Shown: positions 44,830 through 56,794 of the stretch, piece after piece
Layout: every line of letters starts with the position of its first letter
Numbering within the stretch: the stretch's first letter is position 1
NCBI GenBank assembly: GCA_947069175.1
Contig: CAMTDV010000030.1
Coordinates: 93,615,916 to 93,679,915 of the forward strand
Length of the DNA stretch: 64,000 nucleotides
Origin: Scalesia atractyloides
Taxonomy: Eukaryota > Streptophyta > Magnoliopsida > Asterales > Asteraceae
Direction of reading: 5' to 3'
Program-made: the position numbers and the translations under genes
The notes under the pieces: model-generated
The model's database searches: none
Told to the model about the DNA's origin: nothing
The model's input: the letters and a program-made list of their open reading frames with translations, nothing else

Positions 44830-46116
44830 GAGTTAAATGCTTGGTTGGCCTCTGTGGTTTTCTATTTTTGCAGACTTGTTCCTAGTGGTTCACTAATTAC
44901 AAAGTTGGTCCTAATAGTTGTAATTTTTGCACTCGAGTGGTCCTTGTCACTAACATCTGTTACATTTCTCAGTTAAGTTGATGTTAAATGACCAAGTTAC
45001 CCTCAACAATTAACAAAATAAAAACTTAAAAAAACAAAAAAACAAAAGGAGATGGGTCCACCCCATCATCTTCTTCTTCAACCCCCCTCCCTCCTCTGTA
45101 AACCATCTCCACATCTCATCCTTCACAAATCAACCCCACCACCTTCACAAATTAAACCCACCACCACCATTTCATCTTTCTCCAACGAACACCCACCACC
45201 AGTGAACTCCCACTCATCACCGTCATTGCTGTCGGAAAAACGAGCCCAACACCACCATCTCATCTTCTCCACCGAAGGCAAGGTACTCGCTGCACCTGAA
45301 CATTGTAAGGCAAACTTCAAGCGATACTTCACGAATGGTTTCTGGATGGACCGTAATTTATCAAAAACATTCAGGGGTCGAAATCCATGTTATTTCAACA
45401 CAGGGGTGATGGTTGTAGATGTTCATAAATGGAGGGAAGGTGGGTTTTCATACAAAGTAGAAGAATGGATGGCAGTGCAAAAGCAAAAAAGGATATATCA
45501 GTTGGGTTCATTGCCACCATTTTTGCTTGTTTTTGCTGGAAACATTAAAGGAATTGATCATAGATGGAACCAACATGGGTTAGGTGGTGACAACATTCAA
45601 GGAAAATGTAGGAGTTTGCACCCTGGTCCAATTAGCCTGCTTCATTGGAAGGCGGGAAAGGTAAACAGTGGTTGAGACTCACTCAAGGAAACCTTGCACG
45701 GTTGATCAGTTGTGGGCCCCGTATGATCTTTATTGGTTATCTAAAAATAGTCTGCTTCAAGTTTGGGCGGCGGCTTGTGGAGGGCGTACAAGTTTTCCGA
45801 CGGGCGGGTTTAAGTAGCGGTGGTTAGGTTGGTGTTGTGGTGGTTGGGTGTTTAGACAGAGGGGGAGGAGGGGGGTTGAAGAAGAAGATGATGGGTGGCC
45901 CATCTCTTTTTGTTTTTTTATTTTTTTTGTTTTTTAATTGTTGAGGGCAACTTGGTCATTTAACATTAACTCAACTGAGAAATTTAACGGATGTTAGCGA
46001 TAAGGACAACTCGAGTGTAAAAATTACAACTTTTAGGACCAACTTTGTAATTAGTGAACCATTAGAACCAAGTCTGCAAAAAAGGCAAACCACAGGGACC
46101 AACCAAGCATTTAACT
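44830..46116. mobile_element. Pack-MULE-like element carrying a GATL gene fragment
   Basis: Arms of about 265-271 bp (44830-45100 and 45852-46116) are inverted copies, from GAGTTAAATGCTTGGTTGG at the tip to CATCATCTTCTTCTTCAACC inside. They belong to the same family as 32500-33716. The flanking 9-mers TTAGGATGG and TTAGAGTGG are an imperfect duplication. The 750 bp between the arms holds part of a galacturonosyltransferase-like gene. Confidence 0.85.
45277..45742 (+). pseudogene. galacturonosyltransferase-like (GATL, GT8) fragment
   Basis: The frame reads GKVLAAPEHCKANFKRYFT, NPCYFNTGVMVVDVHKW, VEEWMAVQKQKRIYQLGSLP, FAGNIKGIDHRWNQHGLGGD and RSLHPGPISLLHW, the conserved second half of a GATL. 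HxxGLGGDN and HPGPISLLHW are GT8 signatures. Past LLHW it needs two shifts (about 45655 and 45690) to continue as KQWLRLTQG and PCTVDQLWAPYDLYWL. The N-terminal half, including the DxD sugar-nucleotide site, is absent. The upstream part of the open frame (from 45052) is MULE arm, not GATL. It is a captured, broken fragment, although its first 130 codons are well preserved. Confidence 0.88.
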
Positions 46117-46126
46117 CTTTAGAGTG

Positions 46127-49100
46127 GTTTTAAGTTATTATTATGCCGCATTTGACATTTTTTTACTTACATGAGGTATTTCTTTTATTTAACCCATGTA
46201 ATATGTGGGCCAATAATACATTATTCTTATAAATATCTATTTGGTGTGTTCAAAAACATATTTGAGTAAGTTTATTCGAATTGGTTCGCTTCGGGATACA
46301 AAGTTTTCTTATGTATATTTCATTGATATATATACACTGTATGGTTGAAATTAAAAAGGGTAAAAAAAACCTAAGGAAACTAGGAAGGAATTTGAGCCAA
46401 AAGATTATCGTGTTTTGTTAAAATGAACGGATATGAGCGTGTCACGTCACATAGGCGAAATTTAAAAGGAGAGAGGAGTAGAATAGGAAGAGCCAACCAA
46501 TTTAGATTTTTTAACATGCGCATATAACTCAGATGCAAGTTCTCACATATTTTAAGCGCTCATAACTTTTTAATGCATTATCTAAGCTAAAGTACACCAG
46601 AAATGAGTGACTTTTTATCTTAAACATGAGTAGTTTGTTTATACTTAAAAAAGATAAATGATAAAATGATATTGTGCATTATTTTGAGGATTAGTAACCA
46701 TTTTTTGTGTTTTAGAAAATAGGCAGAAGTTGGGAAACAAAAGGTAACAAAACTCAAATCACGAGTGAGTTTTATGTCGTCTATCATCGTTATAGTTATT
46801 ACTCAATAAAAGCGTGTGAATATGACGAATGAAAGGTGATATGCAACAGGATATATATCTAGTAGAAATTCTTTTTTTAACCTAGTACATATATGAAGAG
46901 GGTATACAGATACACGAGGAAAAGTAATGAATTCAGTATATCATGATTATAAAGAAGATTTATTTTAGGCTCTCACTATTCTCACAACCTTATATCTTAT
47001 TCACACACCCTTTTATATTATATATCTCTTTATGTATATCTATGTATCAATATAGAGAGATAGAGAGGACGGATGTTTGAATATTAACTCCCTTAGTTTT
47101 TTACACTAACAAGAAAAGATATACAAAAAGAATAGTAAAACAAAACCGTACTTCCAGAATGACTTTTCTTACTCCCTGTATCTTATTCCCATACTATTTT
47201 TCACTCCATCTATCTTTATATTTATCTATGCATATTAGCATATATATAACAGAGATAGATGAAAAGGGTGTGTGAACCAGGCCCAGCCAAAACTCTGTGA
47301 AAGGTGGGCCATCCGTACAGGCCCACTTACTTAAGGCTCATAAATTTTAAGATTAAATAAATTTTTTTATATAAATAAATTAGTAAAACAAAACCGTACT
47401 TCCAGAATGACTTTTCGTAGCCTAGTGATTTCCTCAACCAAAGCAAACACGCATCACAGGTTGTTGTTAACTGGGTTCGATCTAATGCAACATCCTTTTA
47501 AACCAAAAAGAGTCACCAACTTACAATTGGGTTGTATCCAATTAATTAAAATCATGAACATTATTCTTTGGATATTAAACCATTTTTACCGTGGATTATT
47601 TTCAAAGATTAATTTCTTTTCATGTTATACTAAATAAATTGTAGTTTGAAATAATTTCTAAAGCTTTTGATATTTAAGTCATTTTCTCGCTTATGATATT
47701 TTTGTATAACTCACATTTTGATTACAAATTAATTATATTTTTTTTAATTATGTTAAGATTGAATAAATGAGTTTACTTTTTATAAAATTATTCTATGATA
47801 ACTTGCAGTAGTTAACTTTAAAAAAAACTGAATATGCGTATGTGTTTTATTATTTTCCTCGACATATGCCCGAAAATAGAGTTCTACTCAATATATAGTA
47901 TCCTTTTGGGCATATCGCGGGTTCTTTTTGTGTTCTCTTTTGGTTGCTATAATGACTATCGGTAACATAACAAACCAAGCCGGTAACTTATCTGTTTTTT
48001 AGGCCAATTACAAGTTTATAATAAGTTTAGGGGTTCATGTTTTTCTATTTGCACAGGACTCTTCAGGGCCCCCGAAGTTTTGGATATGGCCCAGGTGTGA
48101 ATATTAACACCCTAAAACTAAGGGCATCCTTTAAGTACAAGTTTAACATGAATCTATATAAACTAGGTTAAATTATGAACTAATGGAAAAAAATGTTCGG
48201 GGGGAAATATGAAACCAATACTTTTTATATATATAACATAGTGATACACACCCCTTTATATTATATAAGTTAAAATAAAATATAGGGGTGTAGGAATAAG
48301 AATAGTCATGCAATAATAGCTGGTTGAGCACAAAAACTTTTTTAGGGGACTTAATTTCACTTTACCAAAGCCCCTATCGGCAAATTCAGAACAATCATGC
48401 ATGTCAAACTTGTACTTCAAAAGGTACAAAAATTACATATATCTAGGTTTGGTTGCATAAACCCTGGAAACAAAAACCAAAGACTAATAAACTAAAAAGC
48501 TTATTAAGTTAAGCACTTTGCTTCTTTAATCCGTTTTAAGCACCAATAAAGTGGAATAAAATCATATTAAAATCAAATCAACAAATAAAATTGCTTTGGC
48601 AAACTTAAAGCAAACCTGCCGCCACAATAAACCTAACCATGCAAATTAAGCTACTAATAAAGGTTAAAAAAAAGAAATCTGGTAGAAGAGCCCTTGTATG
48701 CATGGGTTCGGTTATGTCAAGCCAACTTGGGTCTAATTTACACATCCATATTTTATACTTTGCATTTCTGCAATTGATTGTTTTTATGACTCGAACATGT
48801 GACCCTCAAGCCACATACAAATGTTTTGTATTATCATCACATTAAATTGCTAATAATATCCAGGATTAAGGAGTATCGAGAAATCAAACTGATCATTTTT
48901 ATTATATTTATATGCTAATGTCCATTTAGCGTTGGTAATAGACGGGAAAAAACACAACATAGTGTATATGTTGAGTCTGAAGATCAAACTCGTTTAGCCT
49001 TGGTTAGGTCTGGTCTTGATCGGTTCCACGGTTTGAACAGGTTAGCCAAGTCAGATTCATCACAATATTTTACGCCACAACTTCGAATCTAATGCATGTA

Positions 49101-49380
49101 AAAGGTTCAGTGTGTACTGCAATTTAACTTGTGATTATATGCTTGAAGGTTTACTATGCAATTTAACTTGTGATTATATGTTTAACGGTTTTTATCATAT
49201 CTAAAATTAAATATAGAACGGGTGGGAAATGTTAAAAGTGTTTCTTTATGAAAATCAGGGCAAGATGACACACAAAAGACCCAATATGTCATGGATAGGA
49301 GGATGAGAGAAATAAGGCCTTATGAGCAACACATGTTTTAAGAATCTCAAAAGCTTTCTTAAATTCCTCCGTTCAAGAAC
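46127..49380. other. intergenic, no gene seen
   Basis: AT-rich. A hairpin-like ACCCATGTAATATGTGGG at about 46195 recalls the Helitron hairpins but lacks CTAG. Short frames at 47407-47637 and 48639-48845 have no family features. Confidence 0.45.
47134..47415. repeat. 34-bp direct repeat pair
   Basis: AGTAAAACAAAACCGTACTT continuing to CCAGAATGACTTTT is present identically at 47134-47167 and 47382-47415. The spacer of 214 bp has no recognised ends. Confidence 0.85.
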
Positions 49381-49389
49381 CAATTAGTG

Positions 49390-50340
49390 GCTAACACTTC
49401 TAAACAAGCAAGCATAGAATGACTCTAGAAGAATGCTCCTTATCATGTGAAGAATTTCCATGTATTTCTAAACTGGGATGCACATAAATCACCAGCAGAA
49501 GTTGCAAGAATTAATAAAATGCTAGCTGATCCAAACATCAAGGTCACACCTCTAAATTGGAAGCTTGCTAGTAAAAGACAACCAACTCCAGAAGAAACAG
49601 CAAAGACCTTCAAGATGAGGTAGGAACTAATTCTTATGGATTGGGCTCCTAAAACTTCTATTGTAAGTTGGAATGAGTCTACTCTGTCAAAAGACTACAT
49701 AGACTACCTAGATGCAAGAAAGAGAAATCCTAACAAATATCCACCAATACCAAATTGGGAGAACATATAGATCTACCTTGCTGAAAAGGAGTCTGCTATT
49801 GTTCCATTCAAACCCCAGGAAATATTCTCCTACGATCCAAAAGTCATGGAAAACTACATGAACAACCAGAAATAAAAACAAGGTTATGAAACATGGATTG
49901 TTGATCTGGATGAAGAAGAAATATTATTGCTGGTATCCTGTATGCCTGATGTTATACATGTGTTTACCAACCAAGCCACGGGAACCTACACAGTTGCATT
50001 AGAGGAATCTTCAAAAGAAGATCCACAAGATCTATCACTTGAATCAGTGGCTCCCACTAAGGTCTTAGACTTACTCATAATTTCCCTAACCCAAAGATTG
50101 TGAGATGGAAAGCGATGAAAGACACAAATGATTTGGAGATCTTTATAGACGATGGCTCTAGAACCCACGTGCGTGTGTATGAAGTCCAAAGTCTGAGCCC
50201 ATAAGACATCAAGCTTATTCTTGATCTTAAATTGGAAAAAGATGCCGATGATGATTAAGTTCTAAATCTTGAACTTGGAATCAAAGGCATGATTAGGGAA
50301 AGGCTGAAAGATAGGCTTTAATAAGTGGGATTTTGGCGTC
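49390..50340 (+). pseudogene. decayed retroelement-like ORF, unidentified
   Basis: A long protein-like reading in one frame is broken by several stops and shifts. Readable stretches include VARINKMLADPNIKVTPLNW, DYIDYLDARKRNPNKYPPIP and FKPQEIFSYDPKVMENYMNN. Sense codon bias is clear but I cannot place the family; retrotransposon or endogenous pararetrovirus-like origin are both possible. No reverse transcriptase, protease or integrase motif is visible. It is clearly non-functional. Confidence 0.45.
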
Positions 50341-51426
50341 ATCAATTCTAGGGAGAGATTGTAAGATTTGTTGTTAATGAAGGCTAAAACCCAAGGGAAC
50401 CACCTTCCCCGCATAACGGAATAAGTTGAAGTACATTCTTTGGTCTAAACCCCCCCTTAGCGCCTTCCCAAAACAGCTACCCAAACTACTCGAACAAAAC
50501 TGCTGCCTCCAATAGTAGAGAACAGAAGTACAAGTGCTAGATTGTCAAAGTGTTGCTCAACTAGTCAACCAGTCAATAGTCAAGTCATTAAAAGTCAAGA
50601 CTGTAGACTAGAAGATCATGTCAACAAGTCAAAGACCAAAAGTACTGGATTCTAGAAGTGTTGGTTCTCGCAAATAGTTTAGGAATCTAGTTGTTTACAC
50701 TCTATCACTGGAAGCAGTTGTTCAATGTAATAGTGTGATTATCCAGCAGTTTTACTAACTGGTTGGCAGTTACATCATTTAATGAGTTGTTAAAGGTCAC
50801 TTTCATGTTGACGTCACCAATAGTTCTCTTCTCCTAAATACATAGTTCTTTGTACTCAATGTAATATAGCACTATGATCTAAAAGGCATAAGATTTTAGT
50901 AAGAGATAGATCACTTAGTGAGGGGAAGTACACTTTATGCCTTTGATTATATTATTAAGATTTTGAATAAAATATTTTATGCCATCATTCCCAAATCTAA
51001 CTGTATTGATTATGATGTGTTTGTATTAACTATTTTTGCTTGAATTTCCATATATATTCAAACTATTTAATAAAAAACACACACCACACTCTCTCAGATC
51101 CAACATTGTTCATGCTTAATGATTGATTGTCAATGAAGCCTGTTTAGGATTATTAATGGTTCATTAGGATGAATGATGGGTCAATTTAGTCAATGTTTGT
51201 CAATTAGGGTTATTTATTCTCAATTATTGCCGATGAAGATTGTTTGGGATGATAAATGGTCCATTTAGAATAATTATGGGTCAATTACGACATTGATGGT
51301 CAATTAAGGATGCTCACTATTATAAGTTTTGCTTATTTTTATTAGTTTAATTATTGACTAATAAATAAGAAAAATAAATAATATTTTACCCTATGGCGAC
51401 GACCTGTCGTCAGTATAAGGTGTCTC
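50341..51426. other. intergenic, probably continuation of the decayed element
   Basis: TGACGTCACC at about 50809 followed by a TAAATACAT word at about 50835 could be an old promoter. GATTATTAATGG / GGGTCAATT words repeat at about 51140-51290. No gene. Confidence 0.35.
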
Positions 51427-51430
51427 AGAT

Positions 51431-51488
<58 letters not shown>

Positions 51489-52124
51489 GAGGATCCTGCA
51501 CAAAGTGTGTTTTTCCTAAAAGTCTAGGAAGTGATCTGGGTCATCCGATGAGTGTGTTTAATGGTTGAGATCATCTTGGTGGCATTTTGGTAACATGTGT
51601 GTCTTAAAAATAGTATTATTTAATTGATTGGGGTAAATGTGTCATTTAAGTTGTTTTAAATAAAGAAATAACTACCAATCATAAAACCACATCAAAAAAT
51701 GTCGCAAATTTTTTTCTCTCTCTCCAATCTCTCACATTTGAAACCACCTAATTACACAAAAAATAACGATAAATCAGATCTAGATGTGTTCATGGTAGTG
51801 TGTTTTATCGATAAAACATAATGTGATTAAACAGTACATGAAACCAGTAACTGCTAAAACACAGTGTGATTAAACAGTACCTGAAACGAGTAACTGCTAA
51901 AAACAGTGTGATGAACCCAGTATAAAACATACGTGAAGAAATCGTAATGATTTGAAATTGTCAAAGATATATACGTTTTCCATAAATATCTGGATAGTTA
52001 GTTAGGATATATAATATTCCAAAATTAAATTAATAATCAAATTACCATCATGCCCTTGCTACATGTCACATCCCTTTTGCTTTCTAGACTTTCTAGAAAA
52101 CATAGGCTTTCTAGCCAACTCCAA

Positions 52125-52139
<15 letters not shown>
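51427..52139. mobile_element. (TA)n-associated repeat element
   Basis: A TA microsatellite (51427-51483) runs straight into GGGTGAGGATCCTGCACAAA. At the other side CTCTCTCTCTCTC meets a second TA tract at 52140. An internal 54-bp tandem unit (TAAACAGTACATGAAACCAG / TAAACAGTACCTGAAACGAG) lies at about 51827-51905. Inferred to be a microsatellite-inserted nonautonomous element. Confidence 0.45.
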
Positions 52140-52155
<16 letters not shown>

Positions 52156-52323
52156 GGATTCGGTTCAAGGGAGAACCACTTCGAGTTATGAAAATCGTGA
52201 AAACCATCTTCCACCAATCAAATAAAAGGTTATTTAGGTAATTTTACTCAAAATGTCTTGTCCACCTCTCTATCTGTATTTGTTTAAATCCTGCAACCTA
52301 ATCACTTTACCCAACCCAAAAAA

Positions 52324-53660
52324 TTGAACCCCTCTCATCTCTCTCTCTTGAAATACTTCTTCGGCGACAACTCCGGCCATACACCTGTATCTTCGTCACA
52401 AGTCAGAGAGAGAATCAGAGGGGAGAAAGAGAGTGCCAGAGAGAGGGAGAGAGTGGCCCGTGGTTTTCAGTCATCATCATCAACGGTAAGTGATGACAAA
52501 TTGGTGGTGATGCTATGGGTTCGGGTGGTGTTGAATGGCGGAGACGAGGAAGTGCAGGGGCAGCGATTGCGGCGATGGTGGGAAGAACCATCGTTATAAC
52601 GGCGGCAGTGCAGGGGCCACTGGCGGCCGCCGCAGTCGGTGGTGGAGGAGGTGGTTGGTGGGGAAGATGGTCGTCACTTCTCTCTCTCTTGCTCGAAACA
52701 GGGGGCCCTGGCGTCTGCCGTCGGCCGACGCGCCACCGTAACAGTGGTGGCCGGCCCCCGGCTTCCTCTATCGTATGCCGCCGCGACGAGTACTGAGTTG
52801 GAGTTGATCTGGGGTGAGTGAGTCGAGTTGGAACTCGGGTTTTGAATCGGTAATGCGGTGGTGGTGATGGTGGTAACAATAAGGACTGTAATGGAGAAGA
52901 TTTGGGTCCATTGAAGCTTCGGTTACAATAAAGATCCGGATTTGATGAAAACCCAGATTCGATGAAGACCCGGGTTTAGTATCATTAGATCAAGGTATGA
53001 ACTATATGTTATTGTTCATACGCCGTAGTGAAACGGGTTTGCGTTAAGAACAAGCCCAATATCAAAACCCTCTTTAGATTTGAACCAAAGTTGCTTGATT
53101 TCATATGACTCAAATAAAAATCTTGGATAAAAGATTGCTTTGCATCAGTTTCTTTTGTTTAGGAATATATGGCTCAATTAAAAATCTTGGGTTTTTTATC
53201 TAATTTGTTTTATCTTGCAAATTTTGTGTTCAAATTGTTTTTTTTTTTTTTGTTCAACTAGGGGTTTGACATCATGCAAATATGGGTTTTTTAAGATCAC
53301 TTAATGAGGCAATTTTGAAGATCATAACTTCCTGTTGAGAATCTGTAAAACCAATGCTTTGGAGTATGCTTTAGACTTTACTTTTTCTTTATTTAGTGAT
53401 ATGCATTTTGTAGAATCATTTGTTACTTTTATTGGTTTGTTTTTATACATTTATGTTTTACAAGGTTCTTGATGGGTACATGTTCATTAGCAATGTTGGT
53501 GGCGTTTTTATATCGGTGGCGGCGGGTCATGTTGGTGGCGGTGTTGGGTGGTGGTGGTTTTTATATTTTCAGTCGGTGGCGCCGATGGTCTTCATTTCAT
53601 CCCGATGGTGCCATTTTGTTATATCATCAGTAATCACCATTCTTTAGTTTTTATTATTTG
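52324..53660. other. GC-rich exon-like stretch, no protein recognised
   Basis: Unusually GC-rich for the window (GGCGGC, CCGCCGC, GGTGG runs) with overlapping frames on both strands, none with a recognisable domain. Variants of TTGGTGGCGGTG / GTCGGTGGCG at 53490-53580 and ATATTTTCAGTCG words at about 53565 and 53979 repeat. Looks like captured and rearranged genic DNA. Confidence 0.4.
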
Positions 53661-54059
53661 AAACTGTGTCGGACCTGGTAAGTGAACGAGGTGACTTTTT
53701 CACCGATGACTTTTAAAAGATGTCCGACAACTCACTTTGATGAGTCTGGCGACCTTAGGCATCTCCGGGTTCAAGCATTTTGATTATTGTTTGTTCTTTT
53801 GGCAGTGATAGGTGAAAAAATTTTTCCGACAATTGATGAGGATGGCGAGGCAAGGATGGTGGAGGGTAGGTTTTGACCTGGAACCAACTTACAGCCATGA
53901 TTTTTGGAAAGTTTTGAGCCAAACCTTTGTTTTTCAATATCCAAAGATGGTTTTGATTTTTGTTGTTGGTTTTATATTTTCAGTCGATGATGATAAGTAT
54001 TAACTTATCTGAGACATCTAGAGTCGTGCTAGTTTGGAGGAATAAGAAACGGGGGCATT

Positions 54060-55690
54060 TCAATTGGTAATTTTCGATTTAAATCTCATTTTTTTGTAAT
54101 AAACACACTTGTGAATATTTTTTTTACATCGCACGTAAAAAAAGTTTACAATCGGGGGCGTAAAAAAAGTTTACAACTTGGCGTAAAAAAAGTTTAAATT
54201 GTTTTTTAACAGGGGCGTAAAAGTAGTCTATAACTAGGTTTTCAACGTTGTATGTAAATAATTTGCAAAATTTACGCCATACGCAAAATTTTCGCAGTCG
54301 ACGCTTACTTAAATAGGTAACGCTTTACGTAAATTTTTTGCAAAACATACATACGCCTAGTTAACAATCGCGGCTTAAAAAAAGCTTACAACCGGGGACG
54401 TAAAAAAGGTTTAATTTTTTTGACACGTGCGTAAAATTTTTTACAACGGGTGTGTAAAAAGTTTGTTTCAAACCTTTTACACCACCCGTAAAAACTTTGT
54501 TGCAAACCTTTTACGCCACCTGTAAAAAGTTAACAACGGGGGTGTAAAAAGTTTACATCCGTTAAAAGTTCACACGCGACACCGTGCGCAAAAACTTGTT
54601 GCAAACCACATGTAAATTCGGGATTGTTACGCTTGTGAATGTTTTTTACACCCGTAAAAAAATTCTTGATTTTTACACTTGTAAATGGTTTTTACGTCCT
54701 TGCAAAAAAAATCTGTATTTTTACACATGTGAATGTTTTTTTTTACACGACACCGTGCGTAAAATTATTTTTTAGATGGTTCACATATGAAAAAACCGTG
54801 ATGAAAAGCTAAAAAAAACATGTAAAAAATTTTTTCGTAAAAAAGTCTTTTGTAAAAACGAGGCGTAAAAAACAGCGCGTACAAACAGAGCGTAAAAGAC
54901 AGCGCGTAAAAACGGGGCGTAAAAATTTCCGTAAAAAAGTCTTTTGTTACATACGGTTTTTTAGGTCCCATTGTCAAAAAAAACCAACTCGTAAAAAACG
55001 AGGCGTGAAAACGGGTCGTAAAAAATGGGGGGCGAAAAAAAGATGTTTTGCCGTAAAGTTTTTTGTTTTTTTTTTTAATTTTGTAAAAAAGTTTTTGTAA
55101 AGCCGTAAAAAACGGGGAGTAAAAACGGGTTGTAATAAATGGGTAGTAAAAAACGGGGGTAAAAACGGCTAGTAAAAACGGGTCGTAAAAAAACGGGGTG
55201 TAAAAAGACGCGCGTAGAACCGGGCGTAAAAAATGCGCGTAAAAATGGGTCGTAAAAAACGACACGTAAAAAAGGGGGTGTAAAACCGGGCGTAAAAAAC
55301 GAGGGTAAAACCGGGAGTAAAAACGGCGCGTAAGAACGACGCGTAAAACCGGCGCGTAAACGGGGCGTAAAAAGGGGGTGTAAAAAACGGCGCATAAAAC
55401 CAGGCGTAAAAAACGCGCGTAAAAACGGAGCGTAAAATGGGTCGTAAAAAACGACATGTAAATTGGGTGTGTAAAAAACGGCGTATAAAACCGAGCGTAA
55501 AAAAACGTGCGTAAAACCGAGAGTAAAAACGGCGCGTAAAACCGGGCGTAAGAACGGCGTGTGAAATCGGGTGTAAGAACGGCACGTAAAATCGGGCGTA
55601 AAAACGGCGCGTAAAAATGGGTCGTAAAAACCGGCGCGTAAAAAACGGATCGTAAAAAACCGGCTCGTAAAAACGTTTTTTTTTATAAAA
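54060..55690. repeat. degenerate CGTAAAA minisatellite
   Basis: About 1.6 kb made of variants of CGTAAAAA plus ACGGGG / ACGGCG spacers, roughly 12-20 bp per unit. Near 54080-54760 it alternates with the reverse sense (TTTTTACGCC, TTTACACC); from 54830 to 55690 one sense dominates. Because the unit has few stops, minus-strand frames of 230, 138 and 106 codons stay open (for example 54765-55457), rich in FYxRF / FLRPV words. They show repeat structure rather than a recognised protein. Confidence 0.85.
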
Positions 55691-55802
55691 ATCCTGACAA
55701 AAAATGTTTTTTTTTTGTGAAAATAATCAGATTTTAAAATGTTTTTTAATTAGTAAATCTGATTTTAATAAAACAAATTAATTTAATAAGACAAAAAAAT
55801 AA

Positions 55803-56100
55803 GAGTTAATTACTGTTTTCGTCCCTTGGTTCGTCAAAAATCACTATTTCAGTCCATTAGTTTAAAAATTGCGATTTCAGTCCCTGTGGTTTCACTTTCG
55901 TAACCATTTTAGTCCATGTGGTTTCACTTTCGTAACCACTTCAATCCATTTATTATGTAAGTACAGGGACTGAAATGGTTACGGGCTGGACTGAAATGGT
56001 TACGAAAGTGAAACCACAGGGACTGAAATCGCAATTTTTAAACTAATGGACTGAAATAGTGATTTTTGACAAACCACAGGAACGAAAACAGAATTAACTC
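55803..56100. mobile_element. MULE-type MITE
   Basis: Palindromic: starts GAGTTAATTACTGTTTTCGT and ends ACGAAAACAGAATTAACTC. It is flanked by the perfect 9-bp duplication AAAAAATAA (55794-55802 and 56101-56109). Close relative of 37211-37518. Confidence 0.92.
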
Positions 56101-56314
56101 AAAAAATAATAAGACAAAACAAGCAAATTTACTAAACTGCCCTTTTGGTATTAAAATATTAAAAACATAATAAGACAAAAAGAATATAATATTGTTTTAT
56201 AACTTTTAATCTCATCCATCCATTTCCAAGATATAATGGTTAAAAGTGGTTCTTACTGTTCTCACAACTGGAGGTGGTTCTCATTGTACCCATCCCCTAT
56301 ATATATATATGTAT

Positions 56315-56794
56315 ATCTAGGGGGAGCAGAAGTTGTGTAAAATGACCCGCCTTTTTGAAAGTTATCCCGTTTCCTAGCAGCAAGTGTTGGGATAGCCTTC
56401 AGCTATATCTAACTCAAAACAAAGAAACCTCTGGTCCTTAAAAGTTCTTTTCACCATTCGAAGACTTCTCGCCTTCGAACTCTTGTCCTTAACCACACCG
56501 TGTCTATCTCATCGTATTTAGGCAACCACCACGATATGTGTTCTCGTGCCACACTCACCATCCTTTTTACCCTTACAAGAATTGTCTTTGTTATTGAGTT
56601 ATTTATTCGCCGCCTCCGCTTGTTTTCTGGAAAAAGCTCCATCATCGTTAAACAAAAATCAACTCGAGGTAAACATACAACCAATCTTTACATACTGTAA
56701 AACATTTAAAATTATCGATAAATAGTAAAGTATTTACATACTTTTAATTTACAATATTTTTTTAGCATAGAGGCGTTGTATCTCTTGCTTTGGA
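56315..56794. other. (TA)n-flanked repeat edge, no gene
   Basis: After a TATATATGTATATCTA tract the sequence GGGGGAGCAGAAGTTGTGTA starts like the other TA-associated elements. A short frame at 56500-56700 has no family features. Confidence 0.35.

Larger units (their letters stand above)
52155..56292. mobile_element. candidate composite element between two (TA)n tracts
   Basis: Starts GGATTCGGTTCAAGGGAGAA after TATATATATATA, and ends GGAGGTGGTTCTCATTGTACCCATCCCC before TATATATATA. The tip words GGTTC...GAGAACC and GGTTCTC are inverted. Inside are GC-rich, exon-like DNA (52324-53660), the CGTAAAA minisatellite and a MULE-MITE. Treating the 4.1 kb as one element is an inference. Confidence 0.35.

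Noticed and set aside
52415..52879. 154-codon minus-strand frame, Pro/Ser-rich
   Set aside because: Low-complexity reading of a GC-rich stretch with equally open frames on the other strand. No motif, no promoter or splice evidence.
54765..55585. Minus-strand frames of 230 and 138 codons rich in FYxRF / FLRPV
   Set aside because: They are by-products of the CGTAAAA tandem repeat. Both frames show the same periodic words and no domain; kept only as a repeat.
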